Shown here: positions 27,500 to 35,757 of the stretch, in pieces
How positions within the stretch are numbered: position 1 is the stretch's first letter
Layout: every line of letters begins with the position of its first letter
Assembly: GCF_010119935.1 (NCBI RefSeq)
Contig: NZ_CP048209.1
Span: 5,087,001-5,151,000 of the forward strand
Direction: 5' to 3'
Source of the DNA: Paenibacillus lycopersici
GTDB taxonomy: Bacteria > Bacillota > Bacilli > Paenibacillales > Paenibacillaceae
DNA: 64,000 nucleotides
Translations under genes and position numbers: made by a program
Notes under the pieces: generated by a model
What the model was told of the DNA's origin: nothing
Seen by the model: the letters and a program-made list of their open reading frames with translations, nothing else
Databases searched by the model: none

Positions 27500-28756
27500 T
27501 TATTCTGCGGCGCACTCGGAAGCGCGCCTCGCAAGCAGCTCGCGATCCTTCTCGTTGCGCGCCAAGGCCGCGGCTTGGTTGAATGCCAAGCATGCTTCTT
27601 GCTTGCGGCCCAGCTTCTGCAGCAAGTCCCCCCGCACGCTGGGCAGCAGATGGTAATTGCTCAAGGACGGCTCGTGCAGGAGCGCGTCCAGGACTTCCAG
27701 GCCCACTTCCGGACCGAACGCCATCGACAGCGCGACTGCCCGGTTCAGCTCGACCACGGGCGAAGGCGCGACTTGGGAGAGCGCGTCGTAAAGCGCCGCG
27801 ATCTTGACCCAGTCCGTCTCCGCAGCCGTGCGGGCGCGGGCGTGACACGCAGCGATCGATGCCTGGATCAGATAGGAACCGAATGCTTTGCCGAGCCGTT
27901 CGGCACGTTCGATTGCCGCCAAGCCTCTGCGGATGAGCAGGTGATCCCATAGCGCCCGATTCTGATCCATGAGCAGTATAGGTTCGCCGCCCTTGCCGAC
28001 TCTCGCTTTGAATCTGGACGACTGAATTTCCATCAGCGCCACGAGTCCATGGACCTCCGGCTGCTCCTGCGCGATTTCGGCCAGAATTCTACCCAGCCGA
28101 AGCGCCTCCATGCAGAGCATGGGCCTGATCCAGCTGTCTCCGGAAGATGCGGAGTAGCCCTCGTTGAACATGAGGTAAATGACCTCGAGCACGGACGATA
28201 ATCTTGCCGGCAGCTCGGCCTTCGGCGGCAGCTCGAAGGGGACGCGCGCCGCGGCAAGCGTGCGTTTGGCCCTTACGATCCGTTGCGCGACGGTCGGCTC
28301 CTGAACAAGGAACGCGCTTGCGATTTCCTCGGTCGTCAACCCGCCCAGCAGCCGAAGCGTAAGCGCCACCCGCGCTTCGGGGGAAAGAACCGGATGGCAG
28401 GTCGTAAAGATCAGACGAAGGAGATCGTCGCCGACGGGATCGTCCAGCCTCTCGTCCCAATCCGGCTCATGCTGCCTCTCGACTTCCCGGCCGAGCTCCT
28501 CGTATTTGCGGTCAAGCGCCTTATTCCTGCGCAGGCGATCGATCGCCCTGCGTTTCGCGGTTGTCATCAGCCATGCTCCCGGATTGCCGGGTATGCCCGT
28601 CTCCGGCCATCGTTCAAGCGCGATGATCAGCGCATCCTGCGCCAGATCCTCGGCAAGCCCCACGTCGCGCACCATTCGCGCCAGTGCCGCGATGATCTTA
28701 GCCGACTCGATTCTCCAGATCCCATCGATGGTGCGGTGGACGGAGGACTCGTTCAT
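27500..28756 (-). CDS. ECF42-type RNA polymerase sigma factor with C-terminal TPR-like extension
   Basis: A 418-residue sigma factor, twice the usual ECF length. Region 2 is at residues 1-75 (EDLAQDALIIALERWP, then AWLMTTAKRRAIDRLRR). Region 4 is at about 110-165 (LTLRLLGGLTTEEIASAF). The remaining 250 residues are the DUF6596/TPR-like extension found in the ECF42 group (VIYLMFNEGYSASSG; PSVVELNRAVALS-type repeat). The ATG overlaps the stop of the DGPF gene by four bases (ATGA). ECF42 factors characteristically have a DGPF partner and no classical anti-sigma factor; none is seen here. Confidence 0.9.
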   Translation of the reverse strand: MNESSVHRTIDGIWRIESAKIIAALARMVRDVGLAEDLAQDALIIALERWPETGIPGNPGAWLMTTAKRRAIDRLRRNKALDRKYEELGREVERQHEPDWDERLDDPVGDDLLRLIFTTCHPVLSPEARVALTLRLLGGLTTEEIASAFLVQEPTVAQRIVRAKRTLAAARVPFELPPKAELPARLSSVLEVIYLMFNEGYSASSGDSWIRPMLCMEALRLGRILAEIAQEQPEVHGLVALMEIQSSRFKARVGKGGEPILLMDQNRALWDHLLIRRGLAAIERAERLGKAFGSYLIQASIAACHARARTAAETDWVKIAALYDALSQVAPSPVVELNRAVALSMAFGPEVGLEVLDALLHEPSLSNYHLLPSVRGDLLQKLGRKQEACLAFNQAAALARNEKDRELLARRASECAAE

Positions 28757-29187
28757 GCCCTTGGCTTCCTCGTCACCCGTTCGCGCATTTCGTTCTCCTT
28801 GGCTAACGCTTCCGGGTCCGAAGTCAATTCGAGCGCTTCGAACACTTGGTGCAGCTCGATCTGGCCTTGCCCGAATCCATGCGGATCAGGCATGCGCATC
28901 GCCCACTCGATCGCCTCTTCCCGCGATTTCACTTCGATCAAGGTGAAGCCCGCGATCAGCTCCTTCGCTTCCGTGAAGGGACCGTCCGTTACTTTCGGCT
29001 TGCCGCCCGGCTCGGGATACGAGATGCGAATCGCGCCTGCGCTGGGGTGAAGTCCTTCCGCCGCGACCAGCACGCCGGCTCTCGCCAGCTCCTCGTTATA
29101 TCTGGCCATGGCGTCGAACAGCTCGCTGCTTGGCAGAACGCCGTTCTCGGAATCGGTCGTCGCCTTGGCGATCATCATGAATCTCAT
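28753..29187 (-). CDS. YCII-related DGPF-domain protein (ECF42 partner)
   Basis: A 144-residue protein of the YCII/DGPF family. The diagnostic motif KVTDGPFTEAKELIAGF lies near residues 72-88. The N terminus MRFMMIAKATTDSENG is typical. GGAGGAG precedes the ATG. It is the first gene of the operon and overlaps the sigma gene, which fits the conserved DGPF-ECF42 pairing. Its biochemical role is not established. Confidence 0.88.
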   Translation of the reverse strand: MRFMMIAKATTDSENGVLPSSELFDAMARYNEELARAGVLVAAEGLHPSAGAIRISYPEPGGKPKVTDGPFTEAKELIAGFTLIEVKSREEAIEWAMRMPDPHGFGQGQIELHQVFEALELTSDPEALAKENEMRERVTRKPRA

Positions 29188-29257
29188 CGTAAAATCTCCT
29201 CCATATTTCGAATTGGCTTCGGCTTTCTATATAGACAACGAACGGGGAATGGACGGA

Positions 29258-29263
29258 TCGACA
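29258..29263 (-). promoter_or_regulatory. ECF42-like -35 element
   Basis: TGTCGA on the minus strand, about 70 bp before the DGPF start, followed after 17 bp by CGTT. TGTCGA is the -35 element I recall for ECF42 promoters; the -10 match is partial. It suggests autoregulation of the operon. Confidence 0.5.
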
Positions 29264-29383
29264 AGCCATTCAAAAAACTTTCGTATCTTATTTTCACCGC
29301 ACGCCACCGGTTCCCCTTCCCGAACACCCAATCGCAGAAAACGAAGACCGCCATGCGGAAATCGATGACCGCCAAAATAAAAA

Positions 29384-29411
29384 CGGAAGCCGATCGCTTG
29401 ACCGGCTTCCG
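29384..29411 (-). terminator. Terminator of the two-component operon
   Basis: CGGAAGCCG pairs with CGGCTTCCG around a 10-nt loop. On the minus strand it is followed by TTTTTATTTT. It lies about 50 bp past the histidine kinase stop codon. Confidence 0.85.
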
Positions 29412-29459
29412 CGTATGAAGCAAACAACACAGCATGAACCCCTTCAAGTGTCGGCGCCT

Positions 29460-30872
29460 TCAAGCCGCCTGCGGCAGCCGCAGCGAGATGACCGCCCCGC
29501 CGGCCGCCTGGTTGCGCGCCTCGATTCGTCCGCCGCAGCGTTCGACGATCGCGCGCGAGATGGCGAGACCGAGCCCCGTCTGGCCGTCCTTGCCTTTGAT
29601 GAACCGATGGAACAGCTGCGGCAGCAGGCTGTCAGGGAAGCCCTTCCCGTCGTCGGCGACCGAGAGCGTAATCTGTCCGCCTTCGACGCCGATCTCGATG
29701 ACGATCGTCTCGGCCGCGTAACGCGCCGCGTTGGAGACGATGTTCAATAGCGCCTGCAGCAGCTTGTCGCGATCGGCGCTCACGGCAAGCCGGCTTTCCC
29801 GCGCGCCGTTCTTGTACCGCGTATGAATGGCCAGCCCTCTTGCGGCGAGCAGCGGGTTGATGCGCTCGATCGTTTCCGTCACGATCTCCTGCACGTGCAC
29901 GTCCGACGCCCGGAAAATATCTTCCTCGCTGTCGAGCTTGGCCAGCAGGGTCATCTCCGTGACGATGCTGGTCAGCCGGCCGCTCTCGCTGATGATGATA
30001 TCGAGTCCCTTATGCGAGCTTTCGCCTTCGAAGACGCCGTCACGAATGCCTTCCGCGTATCCGGCGATGGACATGAGCGGCGTCTTCAGCTCGTGGGAAG
30101 CGTTCTGGAAAAACTGCTTCTGCGCCCGGTTATGCCGTTCCAATTCCCCGGCCAGCTCGTAGACCGACCGCGCCACCGCTCCGATCTCGCCGCCCGCCTT
30201 CACGAGCGCGACGTCGCCGAATTGCCGCCGCTGCACCTTCCTCAGCTCCTCGCGCAGACGCATGAGCGGCCGGATCAGTCTTCGCGTGATCAGCAGGCTG
30301 AGCAGCATCACCAGCACGCCGCCGACGGCCAGCACGAGCAGCAGGCGGACGAAGAGATCCTGTTCGACCTCCTTGATCTTGCTGAGCGGCGACAGCAAGG
30401 TCAGGGTTCCCTGCGGGACCGCGCTCACGTTCGTGATATAGCCGCTGACTTTGGCGATGGCTTGCACGCTTTGAACCACGATTGGTTTCGCCTTCATGCT
30501 CGTGACCGCCGCTTGCGGGAGCGGTTGTACGCCGACCGCGTTCAATGCGGCGGAGCTGCCGGTCTGCAGCACGTTCCCTTCCGTATCCGAGAGGTAGTAC
30601 TCGACCCCTGCGGGAGCGGCGACCGTCAATCTCGAGGCAGCGGCATCCTGAAGCACGGGCCGTTCCGCGACCGCGGCCATGTCCGTCATGGCGGTCTTGC
30701 CGGCTTCCCGCGACAGCGTCGTCGCCATCGACATGCCAATCGATTGCAGCTCCTGCCGCTGCGCCGTGATGAAATGATCCATCAGCACGTAATGGATGAC
30801 GACCGCCGTAATGCCGAGCACGGCAACGAGCAGCACGCCGAACGCCACATTGATTTGATGCACGAGTTTCAT
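29460..30872 (-). CDS. Membrane sensor histidine kinase
   Basis: A 470-residue sensor kinase. The first membrane segment is at about residues 8-30, an extracellular sensor region spans about 31-165, the second segment is near 170-195 (LLLVLAVGGVLVMLLSLL), then comes a HAMP linker, the phospho-acceptor box with SHELKTPLMSIAGYAEGI near residue 260, and the HATPase domain with N, G1 (DDGKGFP) and G2 (GQTGLGLAIS) boxes. Its ATG overlaps the response-regulator stop as ATGA, so the two are translationally coupled. It probably senses an envelope signal and controls the divergent secreted-protein gene. Confidence 0.92.
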   Translation of the reverse strand: MKLVHQINVAFGVLLVAVLGITAVVIHYVLMDHFITAQRQELQSIGMSMATTLSREAGKTAMTDMAAVAERPVLQDAAASRLTVAAPAGVEYYLSDTEGNVLQTGSSAALNAVGVQPLPQAAVTSMKAKPIVVQSVQAIAKVSGYITNVSAVPQGTLTLLSPLSKIKEVEQDLFVRLLLVLAVGGVLVMLLSLLITRRLIRPLMRLREELRKVQRRQFGDVALVKAGGEIGAVARSVYELAGELERHNRAQKQFFQNASHELKTPLMSIAGYAEGIRDGVFEGESSHKGLDIIISESGRLTSIVTEMTLLAKLDSEEDIFRASDVHVQEIVTETIERINPLLAARGLAIHTRYKNGARESRLAVSADRDKLLQALLNIVSNAARYAAETIVIEIGVEGGQITLSVADDGKGFPDSLLPQLFHRFIKGKDGQTGLGLAISRAIVERCGGRIEARNQAAGGAVISLRLPQAA

Positions 30873-31603
30873 GCGTGATCCCCTCCGTCCGCCCGCAGCC
30901 GGTATCCATGTCCCCAGACGGCCTCGATCGGCAGCCGTTCGGCCTTCTTGCGAAGCCGCTTGATCAGATGGTCCACCGCCCGGTCGCTGCCGAAATAATC
31001 GTCGCCCCAGACGAGGACGAGCAATTCATCCCGCGTAAACGCGCGGTTCGGATGCTCGGCGAACGCCCGCAGCAGATCGAACTCCTTGAAGGTCAAGTCC
31101 AGCTCCTCCTTGCCTAGAAAGACGCGGCGCTCGTTCGGCAGGATGCGAAGATCTCCGACGTCCACGCTCGTCTGCCAAGCCGGCGGCGATGACGCGGCCC
31201 TGGTCGCATCCGCCGGTTCGGCCGCCGCCCGGGACTTGTACCAGCGCTGAAGCTGGCGCTTCACGCGGGCCACGAGCTCGCGCGGACTGAACGGCTTCAC
31301 GAGGTAATCGTCGCCGCCCAGCTCGATGCCGAGGATTTTGTCGACCTCGTTGTCCTTGGCGGAGATCATGATAATCGGCACGTCGGCTTCATCCCTGATC
31401 CGCCGGCACAGCTCGTACCCGTCCATGCCGGGCAGCATGATGTCGAGCACCCACAGGTCCGGGGGATCGTTCGCCCACAATTGCAGCGCTTCTTCCGCGC
31501 TGCCGAGTCCGATCGTATGGAATTGTTCCTTATGCAGATAAGCTTCGACCAGGTTGCGTATGTTCAAATCGTCGTCAACGACGGCAATCGTAAATGCATG
31601 CAA
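30869..31603 (-). CDS. OmpR-family response regulator
   Basis: About 244 residues. The receiver domain starts at TIAVVDDDLNIRNLV, with the phospho-acceptor Asp in LWVLDIMLPGMDG. The winged-helix DNA-binding domain occupies the C-terminal third (TFKEFDLLRAFAEHPNRAF; DYFGSDRAVDHLIKRLRKK). The start is a TTG at 31603 eight bases after GGAGG; the frame extends upstream but non-homologously. Partner of the kinase that follows with a four-base overlap. Confidence 0.9.
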   Translation of the reverse strand: MHAFTIAVVDDDLNIRNLVEAYLHKEQFHTIGLGSAEEALQLWANDPPDLWVLDIMLPGMDGYELCRRIRDEADVPIIMISAKDNEVDKILGIELGGDDYLVKPFSPRELVARVKRQLQRWYKSRAAAEPADATRAASSPPAWQTSVDVGDLRILPNERRVFLGKEELDLTFKEFDLLRAFAEHPNRAFTRDELLVLVWGDDYFGSDRAVDHLIKRLRKKAERLPIEAVWGHGYRLRADGGDHA

Positions 31604-31642
31604 GACATTGTCCTCCGTTTCGAAATCGTCGATTACTCTCCT

Positions 31643-31729
31643 AGTATAGCAAGCCGTCATCGGCCACAGGGGCTTGCCATCGTTTTTCCACAAGTTCACC
31701 AACGGCTTGCCACATATGGCCGGTAAGAT
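31643..31729. promoter_or_regulatory. Divergent control region with three GGCTTGC boxes
   Basis: GGCTTGCCA occurs at 31671-31679 and 31704-31712 (33 bp apart), and the inverted GCAAGCC at 31649-31655. A -10 box TATACT (31648-31643, minus) serves the regulator and TAAGAT (31724-31729, plus) the secreted-protein gene. Neither has a good -35, as expected for activated promoters. The boxes are candidate response-regulator sites. Confidence 0.5.
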
Positions 31730-31774
31730 GGGAGTTGTCAGACCCAATCAAACCGAACAAGGAGCGTGTCCATC

Positions 31775-32722
31775 TTGAAAAGAAACATTGCCGTTACCAA
31801 AATCGCCGCTATTGCCCTCGCCCTGTCCGCCTTCGCCAGTCCGCTGGCCGCCAATGCCGCAACCGGGCCGTTGACCGACTTCTACGCCGCCGCGCTGAAG
31901 CAAGCGGACGAAGGCAGCGCGCCGGGCAAGAACGCAGCCGCCGTCGTCAGCGTCGTCGCCTTCCATCCGGCCGACCCGCTTCAATTGGCAGCGCAGTACG
32001 CGCCGGACACCGTACAGGAATGGAAGGCAACGCTGGCCGAATTCGAGACGGTTATGAAAGCGAAGTACGGCGACCTATCCGCGAGCGCTAGCGCGTCGGC
32101 CGTTCTCTTACCTGCAGACGGCAAACCCGTTATCGTCGCAAGCGGCCAAGTCTCCGCCGTTGCGCTGACGACAGCCGAGACGGCCGACGGGAAGCTGGTT
32201 ACGATCCGCAGTCTGGACGGACAAGCGCAGCTCGTCCCGGCCATGCCGCTGGACGAGCCGAAACAGCCGGCCGTCGTGAAAGTCGAAGCGATTCCGGCGA
32301 GCAAGCATGACACGGCGGTCTTGAACGATGCGTCGTCGGCTGCAAGCGCGACGACGGCCGCGAGCGTAAAGGCGGTTACCGATGTTAAGACGATTGCGAA
32401 CGTTAAGACGGTTGCCAGCGTTATGGGAGCTGCGAGCGTTAAGGCGGTTGCGAGCGTCGCGCTGGCCACGATCGCAGACGGCGTAACGGTCGAGGCGGCG
32501 GGCAAGACGGCAGCGGGCGGCCAATCCGCGAGCGCTTCGCTCACGGACGGCTCCATGTTGACCATCGTTCAAGACGGCGCCAAGCTCGATCCGTTCTTCG
32601 CAAGCCAGGCTGCGCTCGACCAAGCCGTCCATGCCAAGGACGCCGCTGCAATCAAGGACGCGTTGGCCAAGCTGCTGACGCAGTATCACAGCCGCATCGA
32701 CGAGCTCCGCAAAGCGGAATAA
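31775..32722 (+). CDS. Secreted Ala/Val-rich protein with hexapeptide repeats, unknown function
   Basis: 315 residues. A Sec signal peptide covers about residues 1-28 (KIAAIALALSAFASPLAANA). Around residues 195-230 there are six tandem six-residue repeats of the type A-S-V-K-A-V, encoded by 18-bp DNA repeats at about 32359-32466. The C terminus is a charged helix (DALAKLLTQYHSRIDELRKAE). The start is a TTG ten bases after AAGGAG; a GTG three codons earlier is only one base from that site. It is divergent from a two-component system whose output it may be. No family recognised. Confidence 0.8.
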   Translation: MKRNIAVTKIAAIALALSAFASPLAANAATGPLTDFYAAALKQADEGSAPGKNAAAVVSVVAFHPADPLQLAAQYAPDTVQEWKATLAEFETVMKAKYGDLSASASASAVLLPADGKPVIVASGQVSAVALTTAETADGKLVTIRSLDGQAQLVPAMPLDEPKQPAVVKVEAIPASKHDTAVLNDASSAASATTAASVKAVTDVKTIANVKTVASVMGAASVKAVASVALATIADGVTVEAAGKTAAGGQSASASLTDGSMLTIVQDGAKLDPFFASQAALDQAVHAKDAAAIKDALAKLLTQYHSRIDELRKAE

Positions 32723-32752
32723 GCCGATCGGCCGGGCAAGCCAACCGGATAA

Positions 32753-32776
32753 GCGGACGCATCCCCGTGCGTCCGC
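32753..32776 (+). terminator. Hairpin after the secreted-protein gene
   Basis: GCGGACGCA pairs with TGCGTCCGC around a 6-nt loop, 30 bp after the stop codon. There is no T run. Confidence 0.55.
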
Positions 32777-32791
32777 CGAACGGCAATAAGA

Positions 32792-32828
32792 GGTGTCCCG
32801 CCGTCATCCAAGATGACGATGGGACACC
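32792..32828. terminator. Hairpin between convergent genes
   Basis: GGTGTCCC/GGGACACC with inner CGTCATC/GATGACG form a long stem. On the minus strand it is followed by TCTTATT, so it can terminate the gene ending at 32861. Confidence 0.65.
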
Positions 32829-32860
32829 CCCTATTCGAATTTCGCTTCGTTCAACGTTCC

Positions 32861-33328
32861 CTAACTTGAATACTCGCCTTTGATAACAAAGTACGACCCG
32901 CGAATGGTGCCGGCCAGTTTCGACTTCTGCCTGGCGAACTTGAACTTCCCAAGCGCCTCGGGCACTTCCATTCCCTCCGCTAGCTTGAAGCCGACGGCCC
33001 GCTTCTTCGGGTCATCCAACGTATACAACACGTTGATCGAGAGTCCGTCTTCATAGAAGACGTACGTCCAATCGATGTTTTCCACCCGGAAACGCGACGT
33101 TTCCAGCGGTTTGGCCGCAATCTCGATCCCGCGCTCTTCTTTCAGCACGCGGTTCACGTAATCAAGCGTCGCCTGGCTTTCGGCAGCCGGCACGACCGTA
33201 AATTCATGCTTGTATTTGTTCATGAAATAACGGGCTTCGTTCGCGCGCAAACCGGCAAGCGCCTCGACGACAGGCGAAGACTCCAAACCAGCCGTGGACA
33301 CCTGTTTAAAATCAACGACAGACGGCAT
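32861..33328 (-). CDS. Uncharacterised soluble protein under a double operator
   Basis: 155 residues with no signal peptide or membrane segment. I do not recognise a family. It is an alpha/beta-looking protein with a conserved-looking aromatic stretch (NIDWTYVFYEDGLSINVLY) and a basic C-terminal part (FKFARQKSKLAGTIRGSYF). GGGAGGGA lies about six bases before the ATG. It has its own strong promoter with two palindromic operators inside the end of the SulP gene, so its expression is probably tightly repressed until a specific signal. The repressor is not encoded adjacent to it. Confidence 0.75.
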   Translation of the reverse strand: MPSVVDFKQVSTAGLESSPVVEALAGLRANEARYFMNKYKHEFTVVPAAESQATLDYVNRVLKEERGIEIAAKPLETSRFRVENIDWTYVFYEDGLSINVLYTLDDPKKRAVGFKLAEGMEVPEALGKFKFARQKSKLAGTIRGSYFVIKGEYSS

Positions 33329-33440
33329 TTCCGTCCCTCCCTTAATCACGCCCTTGACGGGATGTTCTTCTTGTTTATACGTGTACGGCCACCGGGCAGC
33401 TGCAATGAAAAGCGGCACGAGCAAGACTGATTACCGATCG

Positions 33441-33492
33441 GACACTGTTTGGTGTCGATCAGATTATAAGACACCGTTTGGTGTCCTGTCAA
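33441..33492 (-). promoter_or_regulatory. SigA promoter with two palindromic operators
   Basis: On the minus strand TTGACA (33492-33487), 18 bp and TATAAT (33468-33463). One 16-bp palindrome, GACACCGTTTGGTGTC (33470-33485), fills the spacer. A second, GACACTGTTTGGTGTC (33441-33456), follows the -10 box. Centres are 29 bp apart. The -35 box lies inside the SulP coding sequence. Confidence 0.8.
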
Positions 33493-35242
33493 CAGCATGT
33501 TCAAGCTTCGGCCGCTCGCCCGCTTCCCGAGCACCGTTCGATAATGCGCCGCATTCCCGGAACGCGAAATGTTGACAGCCGACGCACTTGGCGGCATCCA
33601 GCTGCGAGATGGCGTGCCCGATCGCCTCGCCGGTATGGGCGAACAAGCTTTCCGCCCCGATTCGTTCGAACAAGCCGGTCCTTCTCAACACTTCCAACGG
33701 CTGCGGCTGTATGCCGGATACGAGAACGTTCCCGCCCGCAAGCTTGACGTCGTTCACGAGCGCAGCAAGGCTGGACTCGCCGGTCATATCCATGAACGGC
33801 ACCTTCCCCATTCGCAGAAGCAGAACATTCGGTCTCTGCCGGCTTAGCGCGTCCTTAATGGATTTCTCGAGCATGTCTGAGGCACCGAAGAAGAGCGCGC
33901 CTTCAATGGTGTAGATGCTGATCTGAGGACAATCGCGGTTTTCGGTAACCCTATGCGGCTTCACTTTCCCGTGCCTGGCTGCCGGGTCCGGCAATACTTT
34001 GGCTACTTTCAGAGCATCGCTCATTCGCTTCACGAACAGGATGACGGCCAAGAGCAGGCCGACTTCGACGGCTGTCGTTAAATTCGTCAATACGGTCAGC
34101 AGGAAGGTTATCGCGAGCACGACGGAATCGCTTGTTCGGGTTTTCAAGATATGAAAGAATTCGCGGCGCTCGCTCATATTCCAGGCAACGACCATAAGGA
34201 TGGGCGCCATGCTTGCCAGCGGCACTTCGGACGCGTAGGGAGCAAATACGACCAGCACCAGCATGACTACGAGTCCATGGATGATGCCCGATAGAGGCGA
34301 GACGGCGCCGCTTCTAATATTCGTGGCCGTGCGCGCGATCGCTCCGGTCGCGGGAATCCCCCCGAAGAGCGGCGTCACCATGTTCGCGATTCCTTGTCCC
34401 ACCAGCTCGCGATTGCTGTTATGACGGCTGCCGGCCATACGATCGGCTACGACCGCCGATAACAGGGATTCGATTCCGCCCAGCATCGCGATAACGAAGG
34501 CCGGACGAAGCAGCATTTGAACGCGGTCCCAAGTAACGGCCGGGAAATGAAATTGGGGCAGTGAGGTCGGAATGGCGCCATAGGTCGTCTTGATCGTCGC
34601 TACGTCTCCTTTGAAGAACAGCGCCGCAGCCACGCTCGAAACAAGGAGTCCCAATAAGGAACTCGGCACCTTCGGCAGATATTTCATGGATAACAGGATG
34701 AACGACAAACAGATGATGGCCGTCGCGACGCTGTAACCGTTCACGCTGGTCAGATGAACCGCGATTTCCTTCATGTTGGGAAGAAAATTCTCATGCTTGC
34801 GTATTTCCTTTAACCCTAGGAAATTAGGGATTTGTCCGCTGAAGATAATGACGGCAATGCCGGAGGTAAATCCGATGGTTACGGGACGAGGGATAAACTT
34901 GATTAACGCGCCGAGCTTCAATGCCCCCATAAGGACGAGCATGATCCCCGCCAGAAATCCGGCAATCAATAAATTCTCATACCCATATTGCAGTACGACG
35001 GCATACAGAACGGGGATAAAAGCGCCGGTCGGACCGCCGATCAGAAATTTAGAGCCTCCGAGCAGGGATGTCAGAATGCCCGCGACAATCGTTGTGTAGA
35101 TGCCGTATTCGGGCTTGACGCCGGCTGCGATCGCAAATCCCATTCCGAGCGGAATCGCGATAATGCCGACGATGAGACCCGAGATCAGATCCTTGCGAAT
35201 GGCGGATGCATGGTAGCCTTCAAATCTTCCCGTCCATTTCAT
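33464..35242 (-). CDS. SulP-family anion transporter with STAS domain
   Basis: A 592-residue SLC26/SulP transporter, probably for sulfate, bicarbonate or another anion. About 10-12 membrane segments run from residue 15 to 430 (LISGLIVGIIAIPLGMGFAI; GGPTGAFIPVLYAV). The cytoplasmic STAS domain lies at about 455-545 (IYTIEGALFFGASDMLEKSI; RMGKVPFMDMTGESSLAALV). The last 40 residues are less conserved and overlap the promoter of the next gene. It lies downstream of an ArsR regulator but is separated from it by a terminator. Confidence 0.9.
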   Translation of the reverse strand: MKWTGRFEGYHASAIRKDLISGLIVGIIAIPLGMGFAIAAGVKPEYGIYTTIVAGILTSLLGGSKFLIGGPTGAFIPVLYAVVLQYGYENLLIAGFLAGIMLVLMGALKLGALIKFIPRPVTIGFTSGIAVIIFSGQIPNFLGLKEIRKHENFLPNMKEIAVHLTSVNGYSVATAIICLSFILLSMKYLPKVPSSLLGLLVSSVAAALFFKGDVATIKTTYGAIPTSLPQFHFPAVTWDRVQMLLRPAFVIAMLGGIESLLSAVVADRMAGSRHNSNRELVGQGIANMVTPLFGGIPATGAIARTATNIRSGAVSPLSGIIHGLVVMLVLVVFAPYASEVPLASMAPILMVVAWNMSERREFFHILKTRTSDSVVLAITFLLTVLTNLTTAVEVGLLLAVILFVKRMSDALKVAKVLPDPAARHGKVKPHRVTENRDCPQISIYTIEGALFFGASDMLEKSIKDALSRQRPNVLLLRMGKVPFMDMTGESSLAALVNDVKLAGGNVLVSGIQPQPLEVLRRTGLFERIGAESLFAHTGEAIGHAISQLDAAKCVGCQHFAFRECGALSNGAREAGERPKLEHAVDRTPNGVL

Positions 35243-35275
35243 TCGAATACCTTCTTTTGTATTAATATTTGATTA

Positions 35276-35292
35276 TTTGAATATATAAGAAA
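35276..35292 (-). promoter_or_regulatory. Candidate ArsR-type site upstream of the SulP gene
   Basis: TTTGAATATATAAGAAA (plus-strand reading) matches TTTGAATTTATAAATAT at 35741-35757 upstream of the arsR-type gene in 13 of 17 positions, and lies at a similar distance from the start codon. Confidence 0.45.
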
Positions 35293-35342
35293 TGTTACTC
35301 CCCGAAATTGGCGATGTCAATCGAAAACTCCGGTTTCCGGAC

Positions 35343-35371
35343 AACAAAAAAAACAAGGAGCACCTTGTTTT
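35343..35371 (-). terminator. Terminator of the arsR-type gene
   Basis: AAAACAAGG pairs perfectly with CCTTGTTTT around AGCA, and on the minus strand is followed by more T residues. It separates the regulator from the SulP gene. Confidence 0.88.
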
Positions 35372-35381
35372 CGGGGAGGTA

Positions 35382-35714
35382 TTATTCTCTTCGGATGACT
35401 TCTAGCAGCGATATGGCATCGACAAGATGATTATCGAAGATCTGCTTCGCGACGGCCAGCAGTTCTTTGATCAGCGGATCGCGCAGCGAATAAATAACCG
35501 ACGTGCCTTCTTTGATGCCGGTCACGACATTCTTGCTTCGCAATACCGATAATTGCTGGGAAACGGCGGAGCCTTCCGATCCGAGAATACTTTGGATTTC
35601 GTTGACGTTTTTATCGCCGTCGCTCAGAACCTCGAGGATACGTATTCGCATCGGATGGGCCATCGCCTTGAAAAAATCGGCTTTGAATTGTTGAATCGAT
35701 TGATTTGGAATCAT
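35382..35714 (-). CDS. ArsR/SmtB-family repressor
   Basis: 110 residues with a winged helix (FFKAMAHPMRIRILEVLSDG; GSAVSQQLSVLRSKNVV). The classical metal-binding ELCVC motif is absent; no cysteines are seen, so it probably senses something other than a thiol-bound metal. It is located just upstream of the SulP transporter on the same strand and shares an AT-rich upstream motif with it. Regulation of the transporter is inferred. Confidence 0.9.
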   Translation of the reverse strand: MIPNQSIQQFKADFFKAMAHPMRIRILEVLSDGDKNVNEIQSILGSEGSAVSQQLSVLRSKNVVTGIKEGTSVIYSLRDPLIKELLAVAKQIFDNHLVDAISLLEVIRRE

Positions 35715-35740
35715 CGTGAATGCTCCTTAATATTGAAACG

Positions 35741-35757
35741 TTTGAATTTATAAATAT
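35741..35757 (-). promoter_or_regulatory. Candidate ArsR-type site upstream of its own gene
   Basis: TTTGAATTTATAAATAT, preceded by the near-palindrome ATTGAAACGTTTGAAT (35733-35748), lies about 30 bp from the start codon. It matches the site upstream of the SulP gene. Confidence 0.45.

Noticed and set aside
31604..31747. A longer N terminus for the OmpR-type regulator, starting at 31747.
   Set aside because: The extra 48 residues are not receiver-like and would cover the divergent promoter; TTG at 31603 has a good GGAGG.
33464..33492. Truncation of the SulP gene, because its end overlaps a promoter.
   Set aside because: The STAS domain is complete before this point; the overlap affects only a poorly conserved tail.
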